Shown: piece after piece, positions 8,414-17,426 of the stretch
How positions within the stretch are numbered: the stretch's first letter is position 1
Layout: each line of letters starts with the position of its first letter
Assembly (NCBI RefSeq): GCF_001657485.1
Contig: NZ_LXFU01000027.1
Span: 1 to 64,000, forward strand
Direction of reading: 5' to 3'
Source of the DNA: Rhizobium sp. WYCCWR10014
GTDB lineage: Bacteria > Pseudomonadota > Alphaproteobacteria > Rhizobiales > Rhizobiaceae
DNA: 64,000 nucleotides
Notes under the pieces: model-generated
Database searches by the model: none
Told to the model about the DNA's origin: nothing
The model's input: only the letters and a program-made list of their open reading frames with translations
Program-made: the position numbers and the translations under genes

Positions 8414-9168
8414 TCGGATTGACGGATGCGATCGTCAGGTTCGGGGCGCGCACCATCCTCGACCGCCTGAGTTTCTCAGTGCCCGTCGGGCGCTCGCTCG
8501 CCATTCTCGGCCCCAACGGCCGCGGCAAGACGACGACGCTGAAAGCCATGCTCGGCTTTCAGCGGCTGGACGCGGGCAGCCGCGTGGCGCCTGCTATCGT
8601 CGGGTATGTCCCGCAGACCGGAAGCAGCAACCAGCGCTACCGCGCCATCGATGTCGCCGTCATGGGACGGGCAGCGCATCTCGGCCTGTTCGGCCAACCA
8701 GGACCTTCCGATTTCGAGATTGCCCATGCGGCACTCGAGCGGTCGGGAGCTGCCCGCTTCGCCGATCATTTCTTCGATCGGCTCTCCGGCGGCGAACGGC
8801 AGCTCGTGCTTCTCGCGCGAGCGCTCGCCACCGGGTCGGAGGCGATCGTCCTCGACGAGCCGGCGGCGGCACTCGACCTTCGCAACCAGGAGCGGCTGCT
8901 GAACCTGCTCAAAAGCCTGCGCGAACCGCGCGACAAGGCAATCGCCTTCACGACGCATGATCCGAACCATGCGCTTGCCGCCGCCGACGATGCGCTGCTG
9001 ATGATGCCGGATGGTCAATCGCTGTTCGGTCCGGTCGCGGAGACGATTACGCCGGAACATCTCGAACGGCTTTACGGTGTCCCCATGCGGGTGGTCGAGC
9101 TTTTCGGCCCGACAGGCGACAGGCATCAGGCGGTTCTGCCCGCCTTTGCAGGAATTTGCGCCGCATGA
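8410..9168 (+). CDS. ABC importer ATPase (FecE/BtuD type)
   Basis: Nucleotide-binding subunit of the importer, 252 residues. Walker A reads GPNGRGKTTT, the signature is LSGGERQL, Walker B is AIVLDEPAAALD and the switch histidine is in FTTHDPNHAL. The tail after the core (about residue 215 onward) is the usual FecE length. The gene overlaps both neighbours by ATGA, which fixes its start and shows that the next genes belong to the same operon. Confidence 0.9.
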   Translation: MIGLTDAIVRFGARTILDRLSFSVPVGRSLAILGPNGRGKTTTLKAMLGFQRLDAGSRVAPAIVGYVPQTGSSNQRYRAIDVAVMGRAAHLGLFGQPGPSDFEIAHAALERSGAARFADHFFDRLSGGERQLVLLARALATGSEAIVLDEPAAALDLRNQERLLNLLKSLREPRDKAIAFTTHDPNHALAAADDALLMMPDGQSLFGPVAETITPEHLERLYGVPMRVVELFGPTGDRHQAVLPAFAGICAA

Positions 9169-9782
9169 GCATCCTTTTGATCCAGTCGCATTATCAAGAC
9201 CCTTTCAGCATGAACCCGCCGGCTTTTGCCGAGGCGACCGCGCAGGGCAAGCTGGTCACCGTACGCGAGATGGAGCTGACCGAGGCGCATTTCGCCACCG
9301 TAAGTGGCCTCATCACCACGACCCATCTCGATCAGGTCGGCTTCCTCAGATACGCGCCGGCGGTAGCATCTTTCCTCGACCGAGGCGGCCGGTGGATCTT
9401 CAGCGGCCACATGCTTCGGCCGATCCTGCCGGAGCTCGGCGCCTATATCCCGATGCCGCAGCCGAAAAGAGCCGACTTCGTACAGGTCAGGCAATTCGAT
9501 CATCCTGTTTTTGCCGGCATCGACCAGAGGATGCTGGAAACGAACCGCGGCGTCGCCGGTTTCTACGGCCGCGGACACAACCCGATGCCATCAGGCGCCG
9601 TTGCGATCAATACGTTGGGACCGGCTGCGGTTCCCGTCGACTGGATCTGGGCGCGGCCGGCGGGCGGAGAGATATTGTCGCATGCCGGAAACGAGTTCTG
9701 GGGTTGCGGAGACGATCCCGACATCAAAAAGCAACTGGCCGGCCGTGTTATCGCCTGGCTGGCGGGGGAGCTGAACCGATGA
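9165..9782 (+). CDS. ThuA/GATase-like protein in the importer operon, 205 aa
   Basis: I do not recognise a characterised family. The fold looks like a ThuA or glutamine-amidotransferase flavodoxin-like sheet: MSILLIQSHYQD as first strand, VSGLITTTHLDQ, then ASFLDRGGRWIFSGHMLRP resembling the 'rwv..GGgl' strand of ThuA. No nucleophilic cysteine in a GxCxG elbow is visible, so amidotransferase activity is unlikely. The ATG at 9165 overlaps the ATPase stop; the TTG at 9156 is less likely. Coupling to a metal-type importer suggests processing or sensing of the imported compound; that is inference. Confidence 0.7.
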   Translation: MSILLIQSHYQDPFSMNPPAFAEATAQGKLVTVREMELTEAHFATVSGLITTTHLDQVGFLRYAPAVASFLDRGGRWIFSGHMLRPILPELGAYIPMPQPKRADFVQVRQFDHPVFAGIDQRMLETNRGVAGFYGRGHNPMPSGAVAINTLGPAAVPVDWIWARPAGGEILSHAGNEFWGCGDDPDIKKQLAGRVIAWLAGELNR

Positions 9783-10399
9783 GCGTGCTCGCGATCCATC
9801 CCGGCGCCTACTACCACATCGAGACGCTGGAAGCGCCGCGCTACCAGCATCATTTCGACCGCCTGGTGCGGCCGGAGGAGCTGCCCTCGGTCGAGCTTAG
9901 CGAACACCAGGTGCTGTTCATTCCCTGCCGGACGCCGGCGGACCGGATGGCGCCGCATGCAGCGCAACTGCGCACCTATCTCGACCAGGGCGGCACGATC
10001 GTTGCGACCGGCGAGACCGCATGGGAAGCGTTCCTGCCAGCGATCCATTTCACGCCGCAACCGACAAACTGGTGGTGGTGGCTGACCCAGGGCGCCGATC
10101 TCGGCGTCAGGATCTCAGCACCCGGCCATTCGCTGTTCGAACATCTCGGTCAGGACGACCTGACCTGGCATCTCCATGGCTGGTTCGACCCGCCTGAGGG
10201 CGTCGAGGTTCTGGCCGTGAATGAGGAAGGCAAGCCGATCCTCTATGTGGACGAGGTCACGACGGCGGGACGCATGGTGATCACCAGCCTCGATCCCTGC
10301 TTCCACCACGGATCGCATTTCATGCCGGCAACGACGCACTTCCTGGATGGTTTCTTTCCGTGGATGCGCAAGGAACTGGATAAGGGAAAATCGGAATGA
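9779..10399 (+). CDS. Second GATase-like protein in the importer operon, 206 aa
   Basis: Unrecognised protein with the same general plan as its left neighbour: MSVLAIHPGAYYH, VLFIPCRTPADRM, YLDQGGTIVATGETAWEAFL and a C-terminal GRMVITSLDPCFHHG. It has an unusual cluster of four tryptophans (TNWWWWLTQG) and a histidine-rich end (CFHHGSHFMPATTHF) that could bind metal. No signal peptide. The start overlaps the previous stop by ATGA, as does its own stop with the next gene. The pair may form a heterodimer. Confidence 0.7.
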   Translation: MSVLAIHPGAYYHIETLEAPRYQHHFDRLVRPEELPSVELSEHQVLFIPCRTPADRMAPHAAQLRTYLDQGGTIVATGETAWEAFLPAIHFTPQPTNWWWWLTQGADLGVRISAPGHSLFEHLGQDDLTWHLHGWFDPPEGVEVLAVNEEGKPILYVDEVTTAGRMVITSLDPCFHHGSHFMPATTHFLDGFFPWMRKELDKGKSE

Positions 10400-10902
10400 A
10401 CGAAACAAAGATCGAAGTGCTCGAAGACGGCAAGCCGCTTGCCTACGGCTTCGCCGACATCATGCATTATCACGGCTATGGTTTTCCCGGCGGGGTCGCC
10501 CATGCCTTCAAGGTGATGGAGCGCGCCTTTCCGCTGCTCAGCGCCGACGGACCGCCGGAGCGCCGCGAAATATCGATCCGCACGGCCTTTCGCGGTCCGG
10601 GCGGGCGTGACGCTTTCGAAATGGTCACACGCGCATTGACGGAAGGACGCTATAGCGTCGACCCCTTGCTCGATCGGCCGGAGCGCGGCGACATCCTCGC
10701 CCGCTACGTCTTCGAGCTCAGCTATCGCGGCCGCACCGTCACCCTGCAACTGCGCGACGGCCATGTCCGCGAGGAATTCATCATGCTCGGCCGCAAGCCC
10801 GACCGGACACCCCAGGAAGAGGAGCGTCTCGCCTGGCTAAAGCAGGAGATGGCGGATCGCCTGCTGGCGCTACCGCCGGAGGCGGTTTACGAAGGGGGAT
10901 AG
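10396..10902 (+). CDS. FmdE-like protein without the usual cysteines, 168 aa
   Basis: The segment MHYHGYGFPGGVAHAFKVM (about residues 23-41) matches the pattern HGHxCPGxxxGxRMA of the FmdE/FwdE family, and GRDAFEMVTRALTEGRYSVD (about 70-89) matches its 'DAIQvltGCTxGKgnL' segment. In both places the family cysteines are replaced (Phe30; Ala81), while His24 and His26 remain. FmdE proteins are linked to molybdenum or tungsten enzymes and often sit by oxyanion importers; function here is inferred only from context. It is the last gene of the six-gene unit. A C-terminal helical hairpin (about 132-160) is charged. Confidence 0.65.
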   Translation: MNETKIEVLEDGKPLAYGFADIMHYHGYGFPGGVAHAFKVMERAFPLLSADGPPERREISIRTAFRGPGGRDAFEMVTRALTEGRYSVDPLLDRPERGDILARYVFELSYRGRTVTLQLRDGHVREEFIMLGRKPDRTPQEEERLAWLKQEMADRLLALPPEAVYEGG

Positions 10903-11009
10903 GGACGCCCCACTCTCACAGGAGAAACTGCAGATCGACCACGATCGGAAAAGCGAGTTCGATAGCGCGGTTTCGGTCCAGATCCGGCAGACCTCCCCGA
11001 AGATCGCCA

Positions 11010-11309
11010 CTATCGGTTTTGAGACTTGGGCAGTGGCCCGTTTTGATGGCTGAAGACCAGTTCGCTCTGGACGTCTTGCTGAAACTGCAGCACCCGCTGA
11101 CCGACATCGCTCTCCGGCATCCCGGCCGCCAGAAGCTGATCGGCAAGCCTGCGGCATTCGGCCTTCCAGAATTCTATCGCATCTGCGCCATGCCGCCGGC
11201 CGAGTTCGCGAGCGCAGCGCTCAATATTCGCAGTTCCGGTTCCAGCGGGAAAGGCAATAATTCTGCCTTCATTGGCGCCGGCAGGCCGGCGGGTCATTTC
11301 AGTAGCCAT
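11010..11309 (-). CDS. DUF6074-family small protein
   Basis: The core IIAFPAGTGTANIERCARELGRRHG... followed by EFWKAECRRLADQLLAAGMP resembles the rhizobial DUF6074 family (a short strand, then helices with paired Cys). Function is unknown. I chose the ATG at 11309 (MATEMTRRPAG) because AAAGGA lies about ten bases upstream; the frame remains open to 11390. It converges with the importer operon across a gap of about 107 bases. Confidence 0.65.
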   Translation of the reverse strand: MATEMTRRPAGANEGRIIAFPAGTGTANIERCARELGRRHGADAIEFWKAECRRLADQLLAAGMPESDVGQRVLQFQQDVQSELVFSHQNGPLPKSQNR

Positions 11310-11418
11310 CGAACACAGGTTCCTTTGATCCTGTTCGTTGTCTACGGGACTATGGTTAATGCTTTCTATTTGCTGCAGTAAGAAGATCAATCAGGTGGAA
11401 ATTTAGCGGACCGCGATG

Positions 11419-13296
11419 TCACCAGACGATCGGATGGGTTTTGCCGGTGAGCACGTTCACGAACCCCTCCGGCGCCAGCTCCGACGGCGCGACCAGGACC
11501 CAGCGCCAGGGCGAGCAGGTCAGCGTCGCAAATGACAGGCGTTCGGGAAAGCCCGGCCACCATCGAGGCGAAAAGGTCGGCTCATACATCCAGTCGATCC
11601 CGGCGCCGGCCGCATAAAGGGCCTGCATCTCCGCATCGAGCGCTTCGGCCGAACGCGCCGTCATCAGGCCGCCGACCTCGTAGCGGACGCGGGCCAGAAT
11701 CTTGCCGCCGGAGACCAGCACCCAGCCGCCCTGCTGCTCATTCAGGGCATTGACTGATATCGCCATCGCCTCATCCGATGAGCCGACCGTCCAGATATTG
11801 TGCTTGTCGTGCCCGAGCGTGGAGGCGAGCGCCGTCTCCGGCGTGCGTGGTCCGGTGCCCAGCCAGAACATCCTGGAGACCTTGGCCTCTCCGGAAAACC
11901 GGTCGACAATCGCGAATTTGGTGACATTGCGCGCGGAATCCCGCTGCACGGCGCCCTCTTCCACCGGCAATTCCATGGTGATGAAATCGTCGTGCCAGTG
12001 AAACGGCCGCAAAAGTGCTGCGTTAGCCGTGGTCCGGTTCGTCGGCGCCTCGATGCGGAAATCGTCAGCCGTGACCGTCCTGTCTATTTTCACGGTGCGC
12101 GTCGCCCATTGCGGCCAATCGATTTCAGGACGCACGCCGATGAAGTTCGCACCCTCGGACACGGGACGCCCGTCCGCCCACACTTTTTCGATCGACAGGC
12201 TGGCGACGTCGTTGAGAAGAACGAAATCGGCGAAACGGCCCGGCGCGATCGATCCGACCCAAGGTGTCAGCCGCATATGGCGTGCCGGATTGAGGGTGAC
12301 GCACTGGATGGCGATCTCCGGCGCAAGGCCGTTTTCAATGGCGAGGCGGACATTGTGGTCGGTCGCACCGATTTTCAGCGTGTCCGAGGCGCTGCGGTCG
12401 TCGGTCACCAGGGCGATCTGCGACCAGTCCGTCAGCCCCTTGTCGATCAGCCCGCGGATGACCTCCGGCAGGGAATGCGGCCTGAGCTCGATGAAAAGAC
12501 CGTGGAGAAGCTTCTGCCAGATCTCGTCGAGAAACCAGCCTTCGTGATCCGAAGCGAGACCCGCTGCCGCGAAGGCATTGATCGAGGCCATGTCGCGCAG
12601 TCCGGCGCCGTGGCCTTCGACCACGCCGCGCTGCTCGAAGGTCGCGCCGATCATGCCCCATAGCCGATCGTAGGAAGGATTGCCGGGGTCGGAGATCGAC
12701 GGCCAGTCCATGACCTCGTCGAGCCCGGCAACCATCAGGCTCTCGGAGAGAAAGGCCTTCTGTTCGTCATAACCGAACCAGCCGCCGCCCCACTCGTAGG
12801 CGGTCGGTGGCACGGCGGAGCCAGGCAGGGGAAAGATTTTCATCGGCGATCCGCGCCGGCGCGTTTCCAGCCAGAATTCCAGATTGCGGGGGCCGTTGAC
12901 GTTGGAAAATTCGTGGCTCGCCTCGCATGTCCAGGTCACACCATGCGGCATCACCAAAGCCGCCTCCCATTCGGGCGTCAGATGGGAGCTTTCGATATGT
13001 TTGTGCGCTTCGCCGAAGCCCGGCACGGCTGCAAGATCGGGCTCCGAGAACCGCTCGCTCACCTCGCCTTCGTAACTGCCGGCGGGGCCGACATAGGCGA
13101 TACGGCGGCCCTTGATGACGATCTCCTGATCGTCAAGCCATGTCCTCGAATGGACATCAAGTAACCTTCCCACGCGCAACAGCTTGTCGGCGGGCCGGCG
13201 TCCGAGCGCCGTCAGCACAAGATCCTGGCGCGTCAGAACCTCGTCGGACGCGTTGATCAGCAGATCGTCGGGAAGAGCGGTGCGTGAAGTGGCCAT
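11419..13296 (-). CDS. Adenine-deaminase-like amidohydrolase
   Basis: This cytosolic metal hydrolase of the Ade family would convert adenine to hypoxanthine or deaminate a related heterocycle. The metal site HxH appears in AVPGFGEAHKHIESSHLTP, and the following ESSHLTPEW is characteristic of Ade. LVTDDRSASDTL and the C-terminal GLMTARSAEALDAEMQAL are also family features. The C-terminal end departs from bacterial Ade, so substrate is uncertain. Start at 13296 (MATSRTALPDDLL) is preferred to the longer frame from 13374. The gene is divergent from an ABC importer of the spermidine/putrescine class, which may supply its substrate. Confidence 0.75.
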   Translation of the reverse strand: MATSRTALPDDLLINASDEVLTRQDLVLTALGRRPADKLLRVGRLLDVHSRTWLDDQEIVIKGRRIAYVGPAGSYEGEVSERFSEPDLAAVPGFGEAHKHIESSHLTPEWEAALVMPHGVTWTCEASHEFSNVNGPRNLEFWLETRRRGSPMKIFPLPGSAVPPTAYEWGGGWFGYDEQKAFLSESLMVAGLDEVMDWPSISDPGNPSYDRLWGMIGATFEQRGVVEGHGAGLRDMASINAFAAAGLASDHEGWFLDEIWQKLLHGLFIELRPHSLPEVIRGLIDKGLTDWSQIALVTDDRSASDTLKIGATDHNVRLAIENGLAPEIAIQCVTLNPARHMRLTPWVGSIAPGRFADFVLLNDVASLSIEKVWADGRPVSEGANFIGVRPEIDWPQWATRTVKIDRTVTADDFRIEAPTNRTTANAALLRPFHWHDDFITMELPVEEGAVQRDSARNVTKFAIVDRFSGEAKVSRMFWLGTGPRTPETALASTLGHDKHNIWTVGSSDEAMAISVNALNEQQGGWVLVSGGKILARVRYEVGGLMTARSAEALDAEMQALYAAGAGIDWMYEPTFSPRWWPGFPERLSFATLTCSPWRWVLVAPSELAPEGFVNVLTGKTHPIVW

Positions 13297-13567
13297 GAAT
13301 GAAATGCCCGTGAGATGCTGGAACCGCCGGACCGTAGAGACCATACCCAGATGTGTAAAGCGCTGATGAACCACACGTTTTGTGAGCGATGACCAGACGT
13401 CATCAACCGGGAGTTAACTGATCGGCCGACCCCGGAAAATTCCCGACAGAAGAGCGCATTTGCCCAATTATTGAGCTTGCGGCCTGACAGATCAAAAAAT
13501 AGTATCCCTCAAATCCTGGGGTATGATCCCGATTGCCAACCCCGCTTTTCACAGAAGGACTATGCTC

Positions 13568-14608
13568 ATGAAGGCCAGACGTTTTGCCCAAATCCTGTCT
13601 CTTGGGCTGCTTGCCGCCGTCGGCAGCACCGTTGCGGCACATGCGCAATCGAAGACGCTGACCATCTCCTGGTGGGGCTATAACGGCGAGAAGATGAATG
13701 CGAACATCATCACGCCGTTCAAGAAGATCTGCGGCTGCGAGATCGTGTTCGAGACCGGCAACAATGCCGACCGGCTCAACAAGCTGAAATTGCGCGATGG
13801 CAAGGGTGTCGATGTCATCTATCTCACCGACAGCTTCTCGCAGCTCGGCATCGAACAGGGACTGTTCCAGGAGATCGATGCGTCGAAGATCTCCAACCTC
13901 GCGGATATCTACGAACTGGGCAAGGCGCCTCAGGGTAAATACGGCCCCGCCTATACGATCGGTCGCGTCGGCATCGTCTATGATTCCGCCAAGGTCAATC
14001 CGCCGATCACTGCCTGGGGCGACCTGTGGCGCGACGATCTGAAAAGCTCCGTCTCCCTGCCCGGTATCACCACCACTGCCGGCCCGCTGGTCGTTCTGGA
14101 AGCCGGCAAACATGGCGGCGCAGATGCCTATGAAGACACCGACAAGGCCTTTTCGGAAGTCGAGGCGCTACAGCCCAATGTCGTCAAGAACTACAACACC
14201 GGCTCGGAGCTGGTGAACCTGATATCAACAGGCGAAGTGCGCGTTGCGCTGGCCCAGGACTTCACCCTGGCATCGATGCAGGCGGCCGTTCCGACGATGA
14301 CATGGGCCAAGCTCAAGGACGGCGACATCGCCACGCTGAATACCGTGAACATCCCGAAGGGTTCGGAAAATGTCGAACTCGCACATCAATTCATCAACTT
14401 CATCCTGTCAAAGGAAGTCCAGCAGGCTGAAGCCGAACAAGGCGTCGATGCGCCGATCTCGACCAAGGTCAGTCTGACGCCGGACCAGGCGAAGATCTGG
14501 ACCTATGGCCCGGATATGGTCGCGAGCCTCACCCGCATCGACTATGCCAAGATGAATGCCGCGAAGGCAGACTGGATCGATCGCTGGAACGAAGTCTTCG
14601 GTCAGTAA
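13568..14608 (+). CDS. PotD-type ABC substrate-binding protein
   Basis: Periplasmic receptor for a polyamine-type importer. The signal peptide is MKARRFAQILSLGLLAAVGS...AHA, with cleavage near AHAQS. The mature N terminus KTLTISWWGYNGEKM is typical of PotD/PotF relatives. Residues KKICGCEIVFETGN contain two cysteines three apart, not usual in PotD. I chose ATG 13568 because AGAAGGA lies nine bases upstream; 13562 and 13523 are alternatives. A GC hairpin just after the stop (near 14620-14640) may protect this transcript and keep the receptor in excess over the permeases. Confidence 0.85.
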   Translation: MKARRFAQILSLGLLAAVGSTVAAHAQSKTLTISWWGYNGEKMNANIITPFKKICGCEIVFETGNNADRLNKLKLRDGKGVDVIYLTDSFSQLGIEQGLFQEIDASKISNLADIYELGKAPQGKYGPAYTIGRVGIVYDSAKVNPPITAWGDLWRDDLKSSVSLPGITTTAGPLVVLEAGKHGGADAYEDTDKAFSEVEALQPNVVKNYNTGSELVNLISTGEVRVALAQDFTLASMQAAVPTMTWAKLKDGDIATLNTVNIPKGSENVELAHQFINFILSKEVQQAEAEQGVDAPISTKVSLTPDQAKIWTYGPDMVASLTRIDYAKMNAAKADWIDRWNEVFGQ

Positions 14609-14730
14609 GCTGCGCGATATTCTCGGCCTGAGGCCGGTTTATTGCCGGACCTGGGCCAGTCATGGAAGCGCCGCATATCCGAATTCGAGATGCGGCGCCC
14701 GTGATATCAGGACATGCCACGAGTTTTAAG

Positions 14731-15555
14731 ATGAAACATTTTGCCAGATGGGGATTGACGATGCCGGCGACGATTGCCGTCGTTGTGCTTCTCATCGTTC
14801 CCGTCGCCATCACCATCGCCGCGACGTTTGCGGAACCGAAGGGCGTGTTTGCGCCCTATGTGACATTCTTCAGCAGCAGTTTTCGGCGGGCGGTTCTTTA
14901 TCGGACGTTGGAGGTCGCCCTAGTCACGACGGCGATCTCCCTCACCGTCGGTTTCATCACCGCCTATGTGATTGCGCAGATGCCCGGTCGCGCAAAGAGC
15001 ATCATGATCGTCGCGGCGGTTTTTCCGTTGCTGACCGGTGTTGTCGTTCGCTCCTTCGCATGGCTGATCATTCTCGGGAAGAACGGCATCCTGAACGCCA
15101 TGCTGATCTCGACCGGCATCGCCAGTGAGCCGCTTTCGATGCTCTACACCGAAGGCTCGGTGATCGTCGCCATGGTCTATCTCTTCGTTCCCCTGATGAT
15201 CCTGACGCTGGTCGGAGTGCTTGAAGGTATCCCGCGCGATCTGATCGATGCCTCCGCCTCGCTCGGCGCGAGACCGCTGATGACATTCTTTCAGGTGATC
15301 CTGCCGCTCGCGACACCCGGCCTCATCGTCGGCGCGGTCCTGGTCTTCACCGGCAGCTTCACCTCCTATGCGACACCGCAACTGCTCGGCGGAGAAAAGC
15401 AGATGATGATGGGGACCTTCCTCTACCAGCGCGCCATGGTGACCTTCGATTGGGTGGGGGCATCGACGATCGCCGCCATCATGGTGGTGCTGACCCTCGG
15501 CGTCGTCCTCATCATGAGCCGCATCGCACGCCGGCTCAATCCGATGGCGGTGTGA
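14731..15555 (+). CDS. PotB-type ABC permease
   Basis: First inner-membrane permease of the polyamine-type importer, 274 residues with six predicted helices. The coupling loop EGIPRDLIDASASLGARPLM (about 168-187) is the EAA motif that contacts the ATPase. The frame extends to an ATG at 14662, but MKHFARWGLTMPATIAVVVL at 14731 starts like its relatives. Its stop overlaps the next start in TGATG. Confidence 0.85.
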   Translation: MKHFARWGLTMPATIAVVVLLIVPVAITIAATFAEPKGVFAPYVTFFSSSFRRAVLYRTLEVALVTTAISLTVGFITAYVIAQMPGRAKSIMIVAAVFPLLTGVVVRSFAWLIILGKNGILNAMLISTGIASEPLSMLYTEGSVIVAMVYLFVPLMILTLVGVLEGIPRDLIDASASLGARPLMTFFQVILPLATPGLIVGAVLVFTGSFTSYATPQLLGGEKQMMMGTFLYQRAMVTFDWVGASTIAAIMVVLTLGVVLIMSRIARRLNPMAV

Positions 15556-16343
15556 TGGACAGGCGCATTCACCCGATCCTCGCCGCCTTCGCGGCCTGCG
15601 TTTTCTTCTTCCTGCTGGCGCCGCTGGTCATCATCGTGGGTGCGGCCTTCAGCGACACGACCTATCTGACCTTCCCGCCGCAGGGCCTGACATTGCGCTG
15701 GTTCGTCAATATCTTCCAGATCGAGGCCTTCCGCACGACCGCGTTGACCAGCCTGCAGGTCGCCTTTTTCGGCACGGCGCTCTCTCTGCTGATCGGCGTG
15801 CCCGCGGCCTATGCGATCAACCGCTACCGGGTGGAATTGCCGCGCTGGCTTTCCACCATTTTCGTCCTGCCGATCCTGGTGCCGGAGATCGTCTTCGGCT
15901 TCTCGCTGATGAAATCGGTGACGATAGGCCTCGGACTGCCGATCTTCATCAGCCTGCTGGTCGGCCATGCGCTGCTGATCCTGCCCTATTCGGTGCGTGT
16001 CGTCGGCGCCAGCCTGGCGGCCTTCGATTTTTCCGTCGAGGAGGCGGCGATCAGCCTGGGTTGCCCGCCGCTGAAAACCTTCCTGACCGTGGTCCTGCCG
16101 AATATCCGCTCCGGGGTCATCGCCGCCTTCATCCTCGCCTTCATCACCTCGATCAACGACGTGTCGGTTTCGGTCTTCCTGACCGGGCCGGGCATCTCGA
16201 CGCTGCCGATCCAGATCCTTGCGCATATGGAACAGTTCTTCGATCCGACGATCGCATCGGTATCGGTGCTGCTGATGTTCGTGACAGTCGGCGTCATGGC
16301 CGTCGTCGAGGCCACGCTCGGTCTCACCTTCCTGACAAAGTAG
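15555..16343 (+). CDS. PotC-type ABC permease
   Basis: Second permease, 262 residues, opening MDRRIHPILAAFAACVFFFL. The EAA loop is FDFSVEEAAISLGCPPLKTF (about 156-175). The start is set by the TGATG overlap with the first permease; an in-frame upstream ATG at 15450 would lie inside that gene and is not credible. PotB and PotC form the heterodimeric channel. Confidence 0.85.
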   Translation: MDRRIHPILAAFAACVFFFLLAPLVIIVGAAFSDTTYLTFPPQGLTLRWFVNIFQIEAFRTTALTSLQVAFFGTALSLLIGVPAAYAINRYRVELPRWLSTIFVLPILVPEIVFGFSLMKSVTIGLGLPIFISLLVGHALLILPYSVRVVGASLAAFDFSVEEAAISLGCPPLKTFLTVVLPNIRSGVIAAFILAFITSINDVSVSVFLTGPGISTLPIQILAHMEQFFDPTIASVSVLLMFVTVGVMAVVEATLGLTFLTK

Positions 16344-16350
16344 AACGCTC

Positions 16351-17409
16351 TTGACCGTATCCCTCACCATCGATTCCATCTCCGCCCATTACGGCAGCAC
16401 GCAAGTGCTCAAGGATCTGTCGATCTCGGTCATGGCCGGGGAACTGGTGTCCCTGCTCGGCTCCAGCGGCTGCGGCAAGACGACGACATTGCGCCTAGTG
16501 GCCGGTTTCCTCCAGCCAACCGGCGGCAGCATCAAGCTCGGCGAGCGCGACCTGACCGGCCTTCCCGCGCATGCGCGCGACATCGGCCTGGTGTTTCAGA
16601 ACTACGCGCTTTTTCCGCATCTGAGCGTCCAGGACAATGTTGCCTTCGGCCTGAGGCAACGTCGCATTCCCCAGCCGGAACGGGCGAAAAGAACGATGGC
16701 CATGCTGGACCGCGTCGGCCTTTCGGCCTTCGCCGACCGGCTGCCGTCGGCTCTGTCAGGCGGCCAGAAACAGCGCGTGGCTCTCGCCCGGGCACTGGTC
16801 ATCGAGCCGCCGCTTCTGATGTTCGACGAGCCGCTTTCCAATCTGGATGCAAAGCTCAGGATCGACATGCGCGTCGAAATCAGGCAGCTCCAGCGCGCCA
16901 ACGGCACCACGTCACTTTACGTCACCCACGATCAAGAGGAAGCATTCTCGATCTCCGACAGGGTGGCGATCATGAATGCCGGGCGCATCATGCAACTCGA
17001 CGCGCCGGAGGTGCTGTATCGCCAGCCGGCCAACGCCTTCGTCGCCCGTTTCGTCGGCTTCGAGAACCTGATCCGCATGAAGGTGACCGCGCGCAACGGC
17101 GCGCTTGTGACCGCCGAGACGACCGGCGGAGCCCGGCTGCAGCTGTCTCAGGAAACATTCGGACCGATCAAGGACGACTTCGTGCTGGCCTGCCGTGCAG
17201 ACGGTCTTGCCGTCAGCCGTGACGGTGATGGCATCGCCGCCGTGCTCGGCACGCGCACCTATCTCGGCCGAGCCTATCAGTACAAATGCACGACGGCCGC
17301 GGGAGAGATCACCGCCAATGGGGCGCTATCCGACCCGCTGGAAACAGGGGGGTCGGCGGTGCTGACGCCTGTAGCAGAGCAATGCTGCATTCTCGATCCG
17401 GAAGATTGA
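16351..17409 (+). CDS. PotA-type ABC ATPase
   Basis: Energy-coupling subunit of the importer, 352 residues. Walker A is GSSGCGKTTT, the Q-loop is VFQNYALFPH, the signature ALSGGQKQR, Walker B LLMFDEPLSNLD and the switch YVTHDQEEAF. From about residue 235 there is a TOBE-like regulatory domain. It uses a TTG start 7 bases after the permease stop; no in-frame ATG fits the conserved N terminus better. Confidence 0.85.
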   Translation: MTVSLTIDSISAHYGSTQVLKDLSISVMAGELVSLLGSSGCGKTTTLRLVAGFLQPTGGSIKLGERDLTGLPAHARDIGLVFQNYALFPHLSVQDNVAFGLRQRRIPQPERAKRTMAMLDRVGLSAFADRLPSALSGGQKQRVALARALVIEPPLLMFDEPLSNLDAKLRIDMRVEIRQLQRANGTTSLYVTHDQEEAFSISDRVAIMNAGRIMQLDAPEVLYRQPANAFVARFVGFENLIRMKVTARNGALVTAETTGGARLQLSQETFGPIKDDFVLACRADGLAVSRDGDGIAAVLGTRTYLGRAYQYKCTTAAGEITANGALSDPLETGGSAVLTPVAEQCCILDPED

Positions 17410-17426
17410 AACGCTGAGGAGAGACG

